Origin: Acanthococcus lagerstroemiae
Taxonomy: Eukaryota; Arthropoda; Insecta; Hemiptera; Eriococcidae
Reading direction: 5' to 3'
Length of the DNA: 64,000 nt
NCBI GenBank assembly: GCA_031841125.1
Contig: CM063110.1
Span: forward strand, 21,819,626-21,883,625
The first letter of the stretch is position 1. The number at the start of each line of letters is the position of its first letter. Below are positions 45,619 to 55,058 of this stretch, one piece after another. The translations under genes and the position numbers were made by a program. The notes below the pieces were generated by a model. The model saw nothing but the letters and a program-made list of their open reading frames with translations, did no database searches and had not been told where the DNA came from.

Positions 45619-46235
45619 CAGTGTTGGAAGAACGAAAGCGAACGAGAAGAAAAACAGGATGTTCTCACTTCTCGTTCTCAGAACAAGAACATAATGGGAT
45701 TGAGAACGGGAACGAGAAACGGGAATGGAAACAGGACCAGGTTGGGAAAAAGAACAAGAACGGGAACGTTGGTAATTATAAGGTAAGGAGAACGAGGAGC
45801 ATGAACAAAAACCATGCAGTTAGGGAAGAATGAACGAGAATGGGAACGAGATGATTTTTGCGTTCTTACAACATCTTTGCAGCTGGCGCAAAAGTAAAAT
45901 TCTGAAACCCTAAAACTATCAATTATAAGTTTTTGTAATGAAAAAATCAACCTCCAGTACTCGGATGTTGGAAGAACGAACGAGAACGAAAAGAAAAACG
46001 ACATGTTCTCGTTCTCAGAATGAGAATGAGAACGTGATGGGATTGAGAACAAAAACGAGGAACGGGAACAGGACCAAGGTGGGAACAAGAACGGGAATGG
46101 GAACGGGAACAATATGGAAATGGGAATGAGAATGTTGGTAATTTTAAGGCGAGGAGAACAAAAAAAAATAAATGAGAACCATGCAGCTAGAGAAGAACGA
46201 ACGGGAACAATGATTTTTGCGTTCTTCCAACACTG
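45619..46235 (+). mobile_element. hAT-like element with GGGAAC/GAGAAC hexamers, duplicated inside
   Basis: The ends are CAGTGTTGGAAGAACG and the inverse CGTTCTTCCAACACTG. TGAAGGA flanks both (45612-45618 and 46236-46242), one base short of the hAT norm. The inside is two diverged direct copies: 45619 to about 45893, and about 45960 to 46235. They are separated by ~70 bp of unique sequence and rich in GGGAAC, GAGAAC and GTTCTC hexamers. Both copies end GATTTTTGCGTTCTT(A/C)(C)AACA. Open frames with Asn-Gly-Asn-Arg repeats are read from the hexamers and are not proteins. Confidence 0.75.
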
Positions 46236-46242
46236 TGAAGGA

Positions 46243-46832
46243 GTGGGGTTTAAATATTCCCAAGAAGTAGTAAGTTCTGTTTCGAGCGAAAGAAATACTT
46301 TTCATACATTTTCTGTGACACCGTGTGGTGAAAATGACGATTAAATGTTGAAAGTTTCCTGTTCACACTCCCATAATTGCAACCAGTTGACTTACAATGA
46401 AGTTTTCATTAGATCATAAAATAATTTTATTGTTTTGCATATGTTTCAGGTAAGTTTTGCTGATCACTGTTTTGCAATTTCGTATCTATGTAACCCTGCG
46501 CGTCCCGATGGGACAGCTTTCTTGAAATGGTAACGTATAAATGCTGGTATCTTACAGTTACTATGGTCTAGGAGAGCAAGTACAGTATCTATAAAACTTG
46601 GATCTGCGAAGAAGGCCAATTTCCCTACCACTTAACAGATCCTCACTTCGGGCCCCTTTGTTTCAAGTTAGAAAAAAATAGAAATTGTAATAATAACTGC
46701 CTTTCATGGTGTCCGCACAAATAAATACCAAAGTAAAACTGTTCCTGAAAGTATACGTACACCGCGTTGTACTAAACTACGTTATGCGACGCGTGTGGTC
46801 AGGAGCATAAGCTCTCCCCTCTCTTCACCAGC
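46243..46832. other. Unassigned DNA
   Basis: No gene or element end recognised. It lies between the hexamer element and the RTE-like LINE. Confidence 0.3.
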
Positions 46833-47975
46833 TCATTTCTGGGCATATGCCTCACCCTCCTCCCTCCATTTCGTTTTTTTCTGGGTATGTCTTCTCCATG
46901 TCTGACCAGAATTCTTTAATTCGTCATACCATCTGGTGATGGGTCTCCCCTTCCTTCTACTTGGATTGTACGGGATCCACCCCCCCACCTTTCTTTTCCA
47001 TCTTCCTTCCTCCTGTCTCATAATGTGCCCAGCCTACCTCCATTTACATTTCGAGTGTCTCGTGCACACTTGACCTAAGTGACAAAAACGTTTGTTTTCA
47101 GGAGAGCGATTTGAAAATTATAAATAACATTGTGTTATATACGTGGCTCGTTTACGCCATCTAGCGGGCTAAAAAAGGAAATGATAGTCATTTGCGAGTG
47201 TAGCCCGATAGAGGGCATGGAGATCTATAAGAATATGTATTAAACTCATTTTTCGTCGAAATGTCACTTAGGTCAAGTGTGCATGAGACACTTGATTTCT
47301 TGACCTCCTCTCCCATATCCCATAGTTGGGCCTTCCCCCGATAATTGAGTTTTTAATTTTTTCTTTTTCCCTCACATTGATCATGCTACGTTCCATAGCT
47401 CTCTGTGTAGTTCTCAGTCTTTCCACGTTTTTTTACTTTGGTTAGTGCTCACGTTTGTGCTCCATGTGCAGTTGTGGGTTGTATGCAGCTCCTCCAGACC
47501 TCTGCCTTAGATGCTATTGGAAGTGTGCTTTTGAACGCATGTTTTAGTCTCTAATAGTTGCTCTAACCACATTTGATTCTGTTTGAAAATTATTTTTCTC
47601 TCGCTTTATCAACGACATTATTTTTTGACCCAAGTATCTTATTTCGTTTGTCCGTTCTATTCCCCCCCCCCCGATCAATACTTCTTTCATTTCCGCATTT
47701 GATAATATTTTCGTCTTGATGGTATTTACTTTTAACCCCGCCCCTCCGCATGCGTCGATAAATTCCTCAGCAATGGTAGTCAGTTCGTTTAAACTGTTTG
47801 GTAATAGGACTACATCTTCAGCAAATCTCAGATTGTTCAAATATTCGCCATCCATTTTTATTCCTTTGCCTTCCAACTTACTTGACGCATTGCTTCCTCT
47901 AGAGCGCAGTTAAAGAGGTTTGGCGACAGTGGGTCGCCTTGTCTAACCCCCTTTCTATTTTGAACCTTTCTCCAT
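46833..47975 (-). pseudogene. RTE-like LINE reverse transcriptase fragment (endonuclease-RT type)
   Basis: Reading the minus strand from 47975: VQNRKGVRQGDPLSPNLFNC and ALEEAMRQ (polymerase motif B region), then after a frameshift GKGIKMDGEYLNNLRFAEDV (the FADD box as FAED, first Asp changed to Glu). The thumb follows and then, around 47400-47540, degraded KAEVWRSCIQPT…GAQT. Beyond the inserted MITE it continues CKWR*AGHIMRQEEGRW, and ends RRKGRPITRWYDELK…W…EGEAYAQK plus stop (46833-46835). Order and motifs are those of a 5'-truncated RTE-type element. Frameshifts, stops and the altered catalytic box make it inactive. Confidence 0.85.
47054..47292. mobile_element. 239-bp MITE inserted into the RTE-like LINE
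   Basis: About 31-bp inverted ends: AGTGTCTCGTGCACACTTGA and the inverse of AGTGTCTCATGCACACTTGA, continuing CCTAAGTGACA. A second, inner inverted pair (CATCTAGCGGGCTA and TAGCCCGATAGAGGGC) lies near 47158-47218. Removing it rejoins the LINE reading …EEVKKSKCKWR…AGHIMRQEEGRW. No clear target duplication. Confidence 0.8.
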
Positions 47976-48690
47976 ATGGTAAAGGCCAATCGATTGATTG
48001 ATTGGTTGATATTTTATACACAGGTCCATATAGTTATTTTCAAAATGCCTTCCTTCAGTTCACCCCACTTTTCATAAGTTCTCTTCACTTTCAATCGTAT
48101 AATTAACTACATCATTTATTAGGGTACTTGCTGAGCCAAAGTTAATGATCCTAGTTTGAAGAACAGTGGTCCCAGGAGATGAAATGTCAATATTGACGCA
48201 TATTCTTAAAATTGCAGCATATTCAAAAGTCGAAAGTTTGTTTTTCAAGCCAAAAGCTAATGCTAGGCTTTCTTTCGTGGCGGTCTTGTCCGCTGCAATC
48301 TGGTCTTTGCAGTAGGGAACCTCATGATAGCACAGCAGCCGTTGTGTTTGAGAGCAGTCTATTCGCTTTCTGTGTGGTGTACTGGGGCTTGGAGCCTTAG
48401 AAACGTTGTAGAAACGCCTCGTAAGTCCCATTTTTCATGTGCTTAATTTCTCGGACAAAGCGGTTTTTCTTATGGGGATGGGGAATTTTCAGACGGATAA
48501 CAGCACCTTTGGTTGGAGGAAAATGATTCAGAATCAGAATTCTCGAATTAAAATTTGGTTTCTTGATTCCGTTCAGGACTTACTTATTACTCTTCCATCT
48601 TTGTTATCTTGGTCTTCGACGTCCCTTTGGCAGGGAATATCTCGCGTATTTAGGTTTCATCCAAGTGACAGTTATTGGAAAGGCGAAGTC
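47976..48690. other. Unassigned DNA, possibly more LINE remnant
   Basis: The 119-codon minus frame at 48072-48431 has no polymerase motif. The stretch could be decayed upstream LINE sequence, but nothing supports it directly. Confidence 0.3.
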
Positions 48691-48699
48691 TGGTATCCG

Positions 48700-50040
48700 T
48701 AATGTAGTATCTGGAAGTACGGTCGCATTTCGCCGAATTGGCAGCGGCGGGAAGCATCGATGGTGCTCGGAAGCAGATATATAGCTGGTCGTTACAGGGC
48801 AATATAGGCGGCGACATAAGAAGGAAATTCAAGACCCGGGGTGTCTTTACGGAGTGTATACCTACATCGGAGGCCGCGAAAGTAAATAAATATAAATCTC
48901 GGGCGAACGTAAAAATGAATTCCAAAAACAAACGCAGGTAGTCGGGTATGGCCGCGGCGAAGTGGCGGTGGCGGCGGCGGCGCTCAACTCGGGCACCATT
49001 GATAGAAGTATACGACATTGATGGACGGCATCCATCAAGGTAAATGCGGCAGGAAGCGCCAGCTGAACGCTGTCCCACGATAAAAAAGGACGGAGGCACA
49101 TAGAAAAGTAAGACGGGCTCGCTATCGTCGTATTCTCTTTCGTTGACGTCGTCGTTTTCGTCTTTTTCTCTAAGTGATGAAATGTCATTTAAAATGATTA
49201 ACCGTCCACTCAGCAGTTGCCAGTTTAGCCCTTTTTTTTTTTTCTGTTATTTCTTCTTCTCTCCGGAACGGCAACGATGTTTGTTGGTTTTTGAAAAATT
49301 ATTATAACCTATAATTTGATCGTCGGCTCTTATCATCGACGCACATGTTTTTCGTATATATTTGCTCTGTGTGGTGGCCCGCTCCCTCGTTGCGGCTCTA
49401 CTTTTCCATTATCGAGGAGATGGGGATAAGGCGCGGTATATAATGCAGCCAGCAGCCAGCAGCGGAGTCTGTGCGAATATAGGTAGTTATACGACCAGAG
49501 TGCGCGCGTACGGGTTTTTTCGTTTTATTGAATTCGCGTAGAGGTGTAGGTAAATCGCGTAAAAATTAACGAATCGAGATGCGGCGAAAAAATTAGCACG
49601 ATTAAGAAAGCAGACGGTTGTAAATGGCGATACATTGAGCGGCGAGCGAGCGAGAGGGCGCGGAGATGGCGGAGGGGCAGAGAAAAGAAAAACGTCGGCT
49701 TCGAGCTGGGCGATATCGGACGGTTTTCGGGAAAAAAAAGGAAAAAGTAGCGCGCGAAGAGGAGCAGGAGGTGCGCGAGCTTTTTCGTGCATACATCCAA
49801 CAGATATCCGCGTGTATATATTAAATCTCCGGCGGGGTGAAAAAGGTTTTGCCGGGAAAAGTGGGTATCGGGCGGCTCGGCGCGGCAGCAAGTTCGCAAG
49901 CACACGCCGGCTGTGTATAAGAATATCCATCAATATTGTTTTTCAAAATATATATTACTCGCGCCGTGTTACTTTGATGCGGTCTGTTTAAAACGATAAA
50001 TGTTGTACTAAATTTGACCGAACGTGTCCTCATTAATTTG
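48700..50040 (+). promoter_or_regulatory. CpG-rich island with TATA box
   Basis: GCGGCGGAG/GCGGCGG-rich sequence at 48955-48985 and 49620-49900 stands out from AT-rich surroundings. TATATAA lies at 49437-49443 and a GAGTCTG initiator-like site about 30 bases downstream (near 49466), followed by CpG-rich, purine-rich sequence typical of a 5' untranslated exon. Open frames on both strands (48650-49099 minus, 49487-49933 minus, 49635-49991 plus) overlap each other and carry no motif. A host promoter on the plus strand is the simplest reading, by inference only. Confidence 0.4.
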
Positions 50041-50130
50041 GGCGCCCTCTCTTCTTCCTGTTCGGTGTATACCGATTGATTAAATAGCCTTTTGTTGGCA
50101 GCGTAAAAACGACGAGGTTACCACACGTCG

Positions 50131-50200
50131 TATATACAGGGTGTTCCTTTTAATGGCCGCGTTTTTCTTCGCCGTCAAGCGGATGGTCGCATCGATGGGA
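50131..50200 (+). repeat. Dispersed repeat family B, copy 1
   Basis: CAGGGTGTTCCTTTTAATGG, then CCGCGTTTTTCTTCGCCGTC and GGATGGTCGCATCGA. It matches 51581-51640 (CCGGGTGTTTCTTTTAATGC…GCGCATGGTCGCATTGA). Short, non-coding; probably an element end. Confidence 0.6.
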
Positions 50201-50215
50201 TCTTCTCTTGGGAAG

Positions 50216-50330
50216 CAGGGTTTCCACTTTCTGGAAAACCTGGGAATCCTGGAAAAGTTATGGGATTTGGATGGTCGGGGAAAAGTTATGGAAAAGTCAT
50301 GGAAACTTCACGGGATTTTGATTCTCTGAA
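50216..50330 (+). repeat. Dispersed CAGGGTTNCCAC element fragment, copy 1
   Basis: It starts CAGGGTTTCCACTTTCTGGAA and repeats GGAAAAGTTATGG and GGAAAAGTCATGGAAA. A related piece at 54286-54375 starts CAGGGTTGCCACTTTTTTTT and carries the inverse words TTTTCCATGACTTTT. A CAGGGTT start suggests a hAT-like end, but the opposite end is not found. Confidence 0.45.
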
Positions 50331-50340
50331 TGACGAACTA

Positions 50341-50880
50341 GTCGCTGTATGGCCGAGTGGTTAACGTGTCCGCTTCGCAATCCTTGCGTCTCGGGTTCGA
50401 GTCTCACCAACGCCGGAAAAGACTAGTGATATTCGAATACCCCCGATGACATCCTAGCGAACACAGCGACACAGAATCAGTCGAAATGGAAGATAACGCA
50501 CTCTGTAACCTCCGCCAGTTCAAACAAACAAGGCACTACTACTCCAGGGCGTGTTACCACCAGATCTAAACGACTGATACTGTCATGTGCCCGTTGTGGC
50601 CAAGCTTATTTGACGTCGTGAAAAATGTGACTAGTAAACGAATTGCGGCTGCACTCTTTTTCGCACAGGGAAGGAAAACTCTAACGTAACAAAACCTTTG
50701 GGAAAGCAATAGCAAAGTAGCCCGACTTACCTGCTAGGAAAGTCGCCAGGAACCGCGATCCGCCTGTGTCTGGCAACGGGCACGGCCCTTAGAAGAAGAC
50801 AGATCGGCAAACTAGGTTTATAGCTTATATTCTATCCAGATTGATTGTCAGTGAATAATGACACTGAAAAAAGGAAAAAA
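50341..50880 (+). repeat. tRNA-derived SINE, copy 2
   Basis: The A box TGGCCGAGTGG (50350-50360) and B box GGTTCGAGTCT (50394-50404) are well kept. The body shares ordered blocks with the SINE at 24990-25395 and ends at GACACTGAAAAAAGGAAAAAAG. This copy has the best-preserved head in the window. Internally it could still recruit RNA polymerase III, but 3' of the head there is no coding content. Confidence 0.75.
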
Positions 50881-50894
50881 GTTTCCCAAAAAAA

Positions 50895-51240
50895 TGTGAT
50901 GCGGTCTGTGAAAACATGACCTATGTCGGATAACGCAATTTTTCGCTACAGCAAAATTAAGGGGTGGAGTCGAAAAAACTTGATTTCGAGATTTTAACGG
51001 AAAAGCATTCTAGAGACGTTTGGCAACAATGTACAATGTGAATTCTACCTCCGTGATGCACTGTTTCATGTAGGAGAGACGAACAAAGTAAAAGTGAGCT
51101 GTGGCACAAAACATAACCTAAGTCGGTCTGTTGCTTCGTACTTTTTAGAAATGGTCTCGGGCTCGATTTTCGTAGCTCCAAACTTCGCCAGATTTCCCGC
51201 ATCCATATACAATCCAGCACGCATTCATATACTTCTATAT
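50895..51240 (+). repeat. Dispersed repeat family C, copy 1
   Basis: GTGATGCGGTCTGTGAAAAC, ATGACCTATGTCGG (50898-50930) matches 54485-54520 (GTGATGTGGTCCGTGAAAAC, ATGACTTATGTCGG). A second partial copy, AAAACATAACCTAAGTCGG, lies about 200 bp on at 51109-51127. Both full copies lie downstream of a CAGGGTTNCCAC fragment, so these may be parts of one larger element. Confidence 0.5.
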
Positions 51241-51575
51241 TGTATTACACAAGTTTGAAAATAGATACAGCGATTTTGACAGTTTCAGTCACAGGGTCGG
51301 GGCTCTTCCTTTTTCATTTCCAAAAACTAAGTGTATCTATACCCTAAAACTGCTTGCTCGTCCGTTTGCCTACGGCCTAGTCCATTTCATTCATGTTCGC
51401 TCTCCATCTGAATACACACGCCGCATCCGGGGACGGACGGGACCGAGACGGATAATAGACAACGCGCCGTCGAGAAAATAATTATCCGACATAATAACGC
51501 TAACGATATTAATGATTTTTACAGAGCCCCGAAATTAGGGTAGGCATCGCTTCGATAAATATATGTATATACATG
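51241..51575. other. Unassigned DNA
   Basis: A CpG-bearing patch at 51360-51480 is the only notable composition. No gene or element end recognised. Confidence 0.3.
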
Positions 51576-51580
51576 AGCAT

Positions 51581-51640
51581 ACACCGGGTGTTTCTTTTAA
51601 TGCCGACTTTTTTTCACAATCGAGCGCATGGTCGCATTGA
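51581..51640 (+). repeat. Dispersed repeat family B, copy 2
   Basis: Partner of 50131-50200, same orientation, about 1.45 kb downstream, diverged by roughly a fifth. Short words CGATTTTGGATCTGACC…CCCGATTTGGACCC follow and are unrelated to copy 1. Confidence 0.55.
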
Positions 51641-51939
51641 ATAAAAAAAATCAAACAAAATATCGAAGCAAGGTTCTTTTTTGGTCGCTGATTTCTAATA
51701 TCGTATCCGATTTTGGATCTGACCCCGATTTGGACCCAAAACCAAATCTGGCCCTTCGAGATGGCTCATCGACTTTGGTGAAAACAATAAACAAGAGGTA
51801 CTTTCCAAAATATGGATTTTTTCGGTTCGCCCATTCAAAAAGTCCAATCAGATTTTTCGTCCAAACCCCATTTTAAGATCGCTTTGCTTGAAAATTCAAC
51901 CATATATTTAATCGGATTCTACTTAGTGCTCCTCATGTA

Positions 51940-52765
51940 ACTTTTTCCTCTTCCAAATGGTTAATTTGCAGACTGTTCCATGGAAACAGGAAAAAACAGG
52001 AAAAAAACATTTTTTTTTTTTTTAAATGAGAAGTACTTGATCCTTTTACTGGAGCACGTTGAATTAAATTGTTCCAGAGGAAAAAGAAAAAAATGCTGTC
52101 ACATGAGAACTCTCTTTCCTTCTTTAAGGAGAAAAAACGACCCATTTCTTTCTGACCGACAAAACGTTGTTCCGTTTTTTTTTTTTTTGCGGAACGAAAA
52201 AATAATTTGTTCAATTTTTTCAAGAATTAATAATTTACTGAAAAAAATAGTTTGAGATATGAGAAGAATATCATCCCTTCCATTTCCTGAATGAGAAAAA
52301 CTTTTGGTCTTCTTATTGAAGCAAGGCTAAATAAAATGTTTCACTTTTTGAAGAATAAGAAACATGGTCTTTCATTGAAAAACAAGGAGAAGCACAGGTT
52401 TCTTTTCTTGACGAGAAGAACTTCATTCCTTTCCTTGAGAAAAAAGAAGAAAATCAACACGTTTTCCTTTTATCAATGAAGTGAATCCCACTGTTTTCCT
52501 TAAGGAAAGAGGAACAGAAAGAGTACCTAACACCTTTGCTCCAATTTCGCGAAAACGAACTTCATTCAGATCTTCCAGGAAGAGAACCCGTTCCTTTTAA
52601 GGAAAATGAGGAAAATAGAAAATTGTGCCTTCATTTTCTTCAGTGAAAAGAATTGTATTTTGTTGCCTTTACGAAAACGAAGACTGCAGTCTTCTATTTA
52701 AAAAGAAGAAGAAAAAAAACAACTTTTTGTTAATAAAGAAAGAAAACTTTTGAGAAGCAAAAAAA
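51940..52765. repeat. Array of short palindromes in alternating purine/pyrimidine runs
   Basis: Small inverted pairs of the form (C)TTCCTT…AAGGA(A) or TTCTTC…GAAGAA follow one another every ~30-60 bp. Examples are CTTTCCTTCTTTAAGGAGAAA (near 52108), TTTTCCTTAAGGAAA (near 52494), TCTTCCAGGAAGA (near 52569) and TTCCTTTTAAGGAAA (near 52592). The array is degenerate but continuous. It explains the Lys/Phe-rich open frames on both strands. No coding role. Confidence 0.55.
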
Positions 52766-53094
52766 CTAACCCACTCAGAAGAGAAAATGGACGATTTTCT
52801 TATCAATGATATTTTATCTGTCTTCAGGTACGAAAAAGCGGATATTGAGAGCCCAATATCATTTAATTTGGAAAGTCAGTGACACGCTCCAGCCCTCTTT
52901 TGAGGGAATCGAAATTTATTCGCCTCAATATTAGACTACTGTCCTGCATCTGTCTGTTTCGATATAGCAATACACAAAATGGGACGTGGAGGGAAGTTTC
53001 TTGATATACGTTAATGTTAGATTTTTCTGAATGAAGTCGATTTTGTCCATTCTACGTCTGAAATTTGAATTTTGAAGACTTAATATCATACTGG

Positions 53095-54240
53095 GTTTCG
53101 AGGCCCAAATCGAGGTTCGACGAAAATCTGATGCGATATTTAAAATCTGCGATCCACAAAACCCTTCTTTCGAGGTGTGTTGTCAAGGAGTCTACAGAAA
53201 TTGAAAAGTAAAAATGAAGTACTTTTTCAGGACCCTTCGCAGGACTGTAGCCGGCGTATTTTCCATCTTTTTCCTGAGTGTGCATTTTTTCCAACTGTTT
53301 TATCCCCTTTACCTCTCTCTCCTTTTTGCTCCCTCACTTCCTCCCTCCTTGTGAATATAGATCCTACGCTGCACTATTTAATGAAAAATCGTGGAAATCG
53401 CAAACAAATTATTTTTGAGTATTTTTAACAAAAATTCAGGAGTTTTCAACATTTTTTCTTCAATTTTAGGATTTTTCAGGGCTTCTTCTAGGACCTACTT
53501 TCAAAATTCAGGACTTGAAGGACTTTTCAGCACCTGTAGACACCTTGGTTGTTCAAACTTTCAATTTTCAATTTAGTTTTTTCCCTTTTTTTTTCTTTCA
53601 ATGTGGGGTTCCGGAGGGTGTCGGATCATAGATCTAGTGAGATATTTGAAATCAGAGATTTAAAAAAAAAAAAAACCTAGTTTTAATACTTTGTTTGATG
53701 TCTTGTGCCAAGTCAATTTTGCTTTCCCCCTCCCCCAATTTGAGGCTTCGGATGGGGTTAGATCAAAAATCCGATGCGATATTCGAAATCAACGACCCAA
53801 AAAACCTTGTTTCAATACGTGTGGTTCAACTTTTGTTCTTTTCCAAGTAACTCCCCCCCCCCCTTTTCTTAGATTTGGGGGTCTGGAAGATGTTGTGTCA
53901 TAGATTGGATGCGATACTTGAAATCAGAGATTCAAAAAATCCCAGTTTTGATGAATTGTTAAATTTTTTATTTTTAGTCTGTTTTGCCTCCCCACCCCCC
54001 AAATTTGAGGTTTTGGATTGGGTCGGATCAAAACTCAGATGCGATTTCTGAAATCAGCGAAACAAAAAACTTTATTTTGGTACTTTATTTGATTTTTTAA
54101 TTCTAAGTTAGAATTTGAATGCCGTGGGGAGTCGGATCAAAAATCTGAGACAATATTCGGAAATCAGTGACCTAAATAACTCCCGTTCCAATATTTTATC
54201 CGATAGGTTTCCATTTAAGATGCTAAAATTGGTGGGATGG
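53095..54240 (+). repeat. ~130-bp tandem array, about five to six diverged units
   Basis: Each unit carries GG(A/G)TC(A/G)GATCA(A/T)A(A/G)ATC(T/C), GATGCGATAT(T)(T)GAAATCAG(C)GA, AAAAAACC and a C-run before TTTGAGG. Units start near 53115, 53618, 53755, 53885, 54015 and 54130. The first is interrupted by the MITE at 53184-53547. Heavy divergence, homopolymer C-runs, non-coding. Confidence 0.7.
53184..53547 (-). mobile_element. MITE family 'GTCTACAG', copy 2, with 5-bp duplication
   Basis: The ends are CAAGGAGTCTACAG and the inverse of CAAGGTGTCTACAG. GTTGT flanks both sides (53179-53183 and 53548-53552). Removing the MITE and one GTTGT restores …GTGTGTTGTTCAAAC, matching the sibling tandem unit near 53819-53830 (CGTGTGGTTCAAC). 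It is the inverse of the copy at 684-1049. Confidence 0.75.
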
Positions 54241-54285
54241 TTCAGCCTCTTTTGCTGGGAAGAGAAAATAAATGGGCTATCTTCC

Positions 54286-54375
54286 CAGGGTTGCCACTTT
54301 TTTTTTCAAGAATGATTTTCCATGACTTTTCCAGGTTTTGCAGGTCTATTTTTTCACTTTTCCATGACTTTTTCT
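54286..54375 (+). repeat. Dispersed CAGGGTTNCCAC element fragment, copy 2
   Basis: Starts CAGGGTTGCCACTTTTTTTT and continues with TTTTCCATGACTTTTCCAGG and TTTTCCATGACTTTTTC. Related to 50216-50330. No matching right end. Confidence 0.45.
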
Positions 54376-54484
54376 TTCGAGTGGGGAAGGAATTATGGAT
54401 TTTGATAAGAATTTGGTTTTCTCATAATCCCGATCATAACGCCAGCAAGAAAAAAGTACATGACTCTGATATTTTCTAAAAGGG

Positions 54485-54520
54485 TGATGTGGTCCGTGAA
54501 AACATGACTTATGTCGGGAA
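54485..54520 (+). repeat. Dispersed repeat family C, copy 2
   Basis: GTGATGTGGTCCGTGAAAAC followed by ATGACTTATGTCGG, matching 50898-50930 with three substitutions. The surroundings differ after the match. Confidence 0.55.
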
Positions 54521-54833
54521 AAATTTTTTTGTTTTTTTGTCGGAAATTTGTAGAGGAACCTTTCAGCAACATTTTGAGACCAAGAGCGGGTTTCTAGCCT
54601 CAATAGATGGCCCAATACAAGCAGTCGAAGTTTGTAGGGACAAAATTGTAATTTCGAGAAATACACGTTTGAAGTTCATAAATCGGGCATTAAAGTAAAA
54701 AATCGGTTTCACAGCTTCTACCCAATCGATTGAGCTGAAAGTTGGATATAATGTTTCCAAAAGACAGATGAAGCAATCCTGAAAGGTCCATACAACATCT
54801 ATGTGTTGGTTATTGAGCTACTGCCATTTCGTC

Positions 54834-55058
54834 GGTCTAGTGCGAAAAGGTTCTCGTGCTTTTTGAGGGACTTTACAAAATTGGTATTATTGGAAAGGAA
54901 ATTTCGCGCTTTGTCGATTGCAATGCTTCGTCGGTTGGTGCAAAAAGGTTCCTCGTAGAAAAAGTGTTGCAATCGACAGAGCGCAAAATTTCCTTTCCAA
55001 TAATACCAATTTTGTAAAATCCCTCAAAAAAAGCACGAGGACCCTTTTTGCACTAGAT
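54834..55058. mobile_element. Foldback repeat with ~88-bp arms
   Basis: The left arm (54834-54923) and right arm (about 54971-55058) are inverted copies, both containing ATTGGTATTATTGGAAAGGA or its inverse, CTCGTGCTTTTT and TCGATTGCAA. The ~47-base loop holds another piece of the arm end (GTGCAAAAAGGTTCCTCG). No target duplication found. Non-coding. Confidence 0.8.

Noticed and set aside
45574..46129. Asn-Gly-Arg repeat proteins on the plus strand and a Phe/Pro/Ser repeat frame on the minus strand
   Set aside because: They read the GGGAAC/GAGAAC hexamers of a hAT-like element; frames shift between the two internal copies.
48650..49991. Several 110-150-codon frames on both strands
   Set aside because: Same reason: GC-rich island with overlapping frames and no domain.
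50341..50425. Functional tRNA gene, plus strand
   Set aside because: Good A and B boxes, but no matching acceptor stem, and the body is shared with the SINE at 24990.
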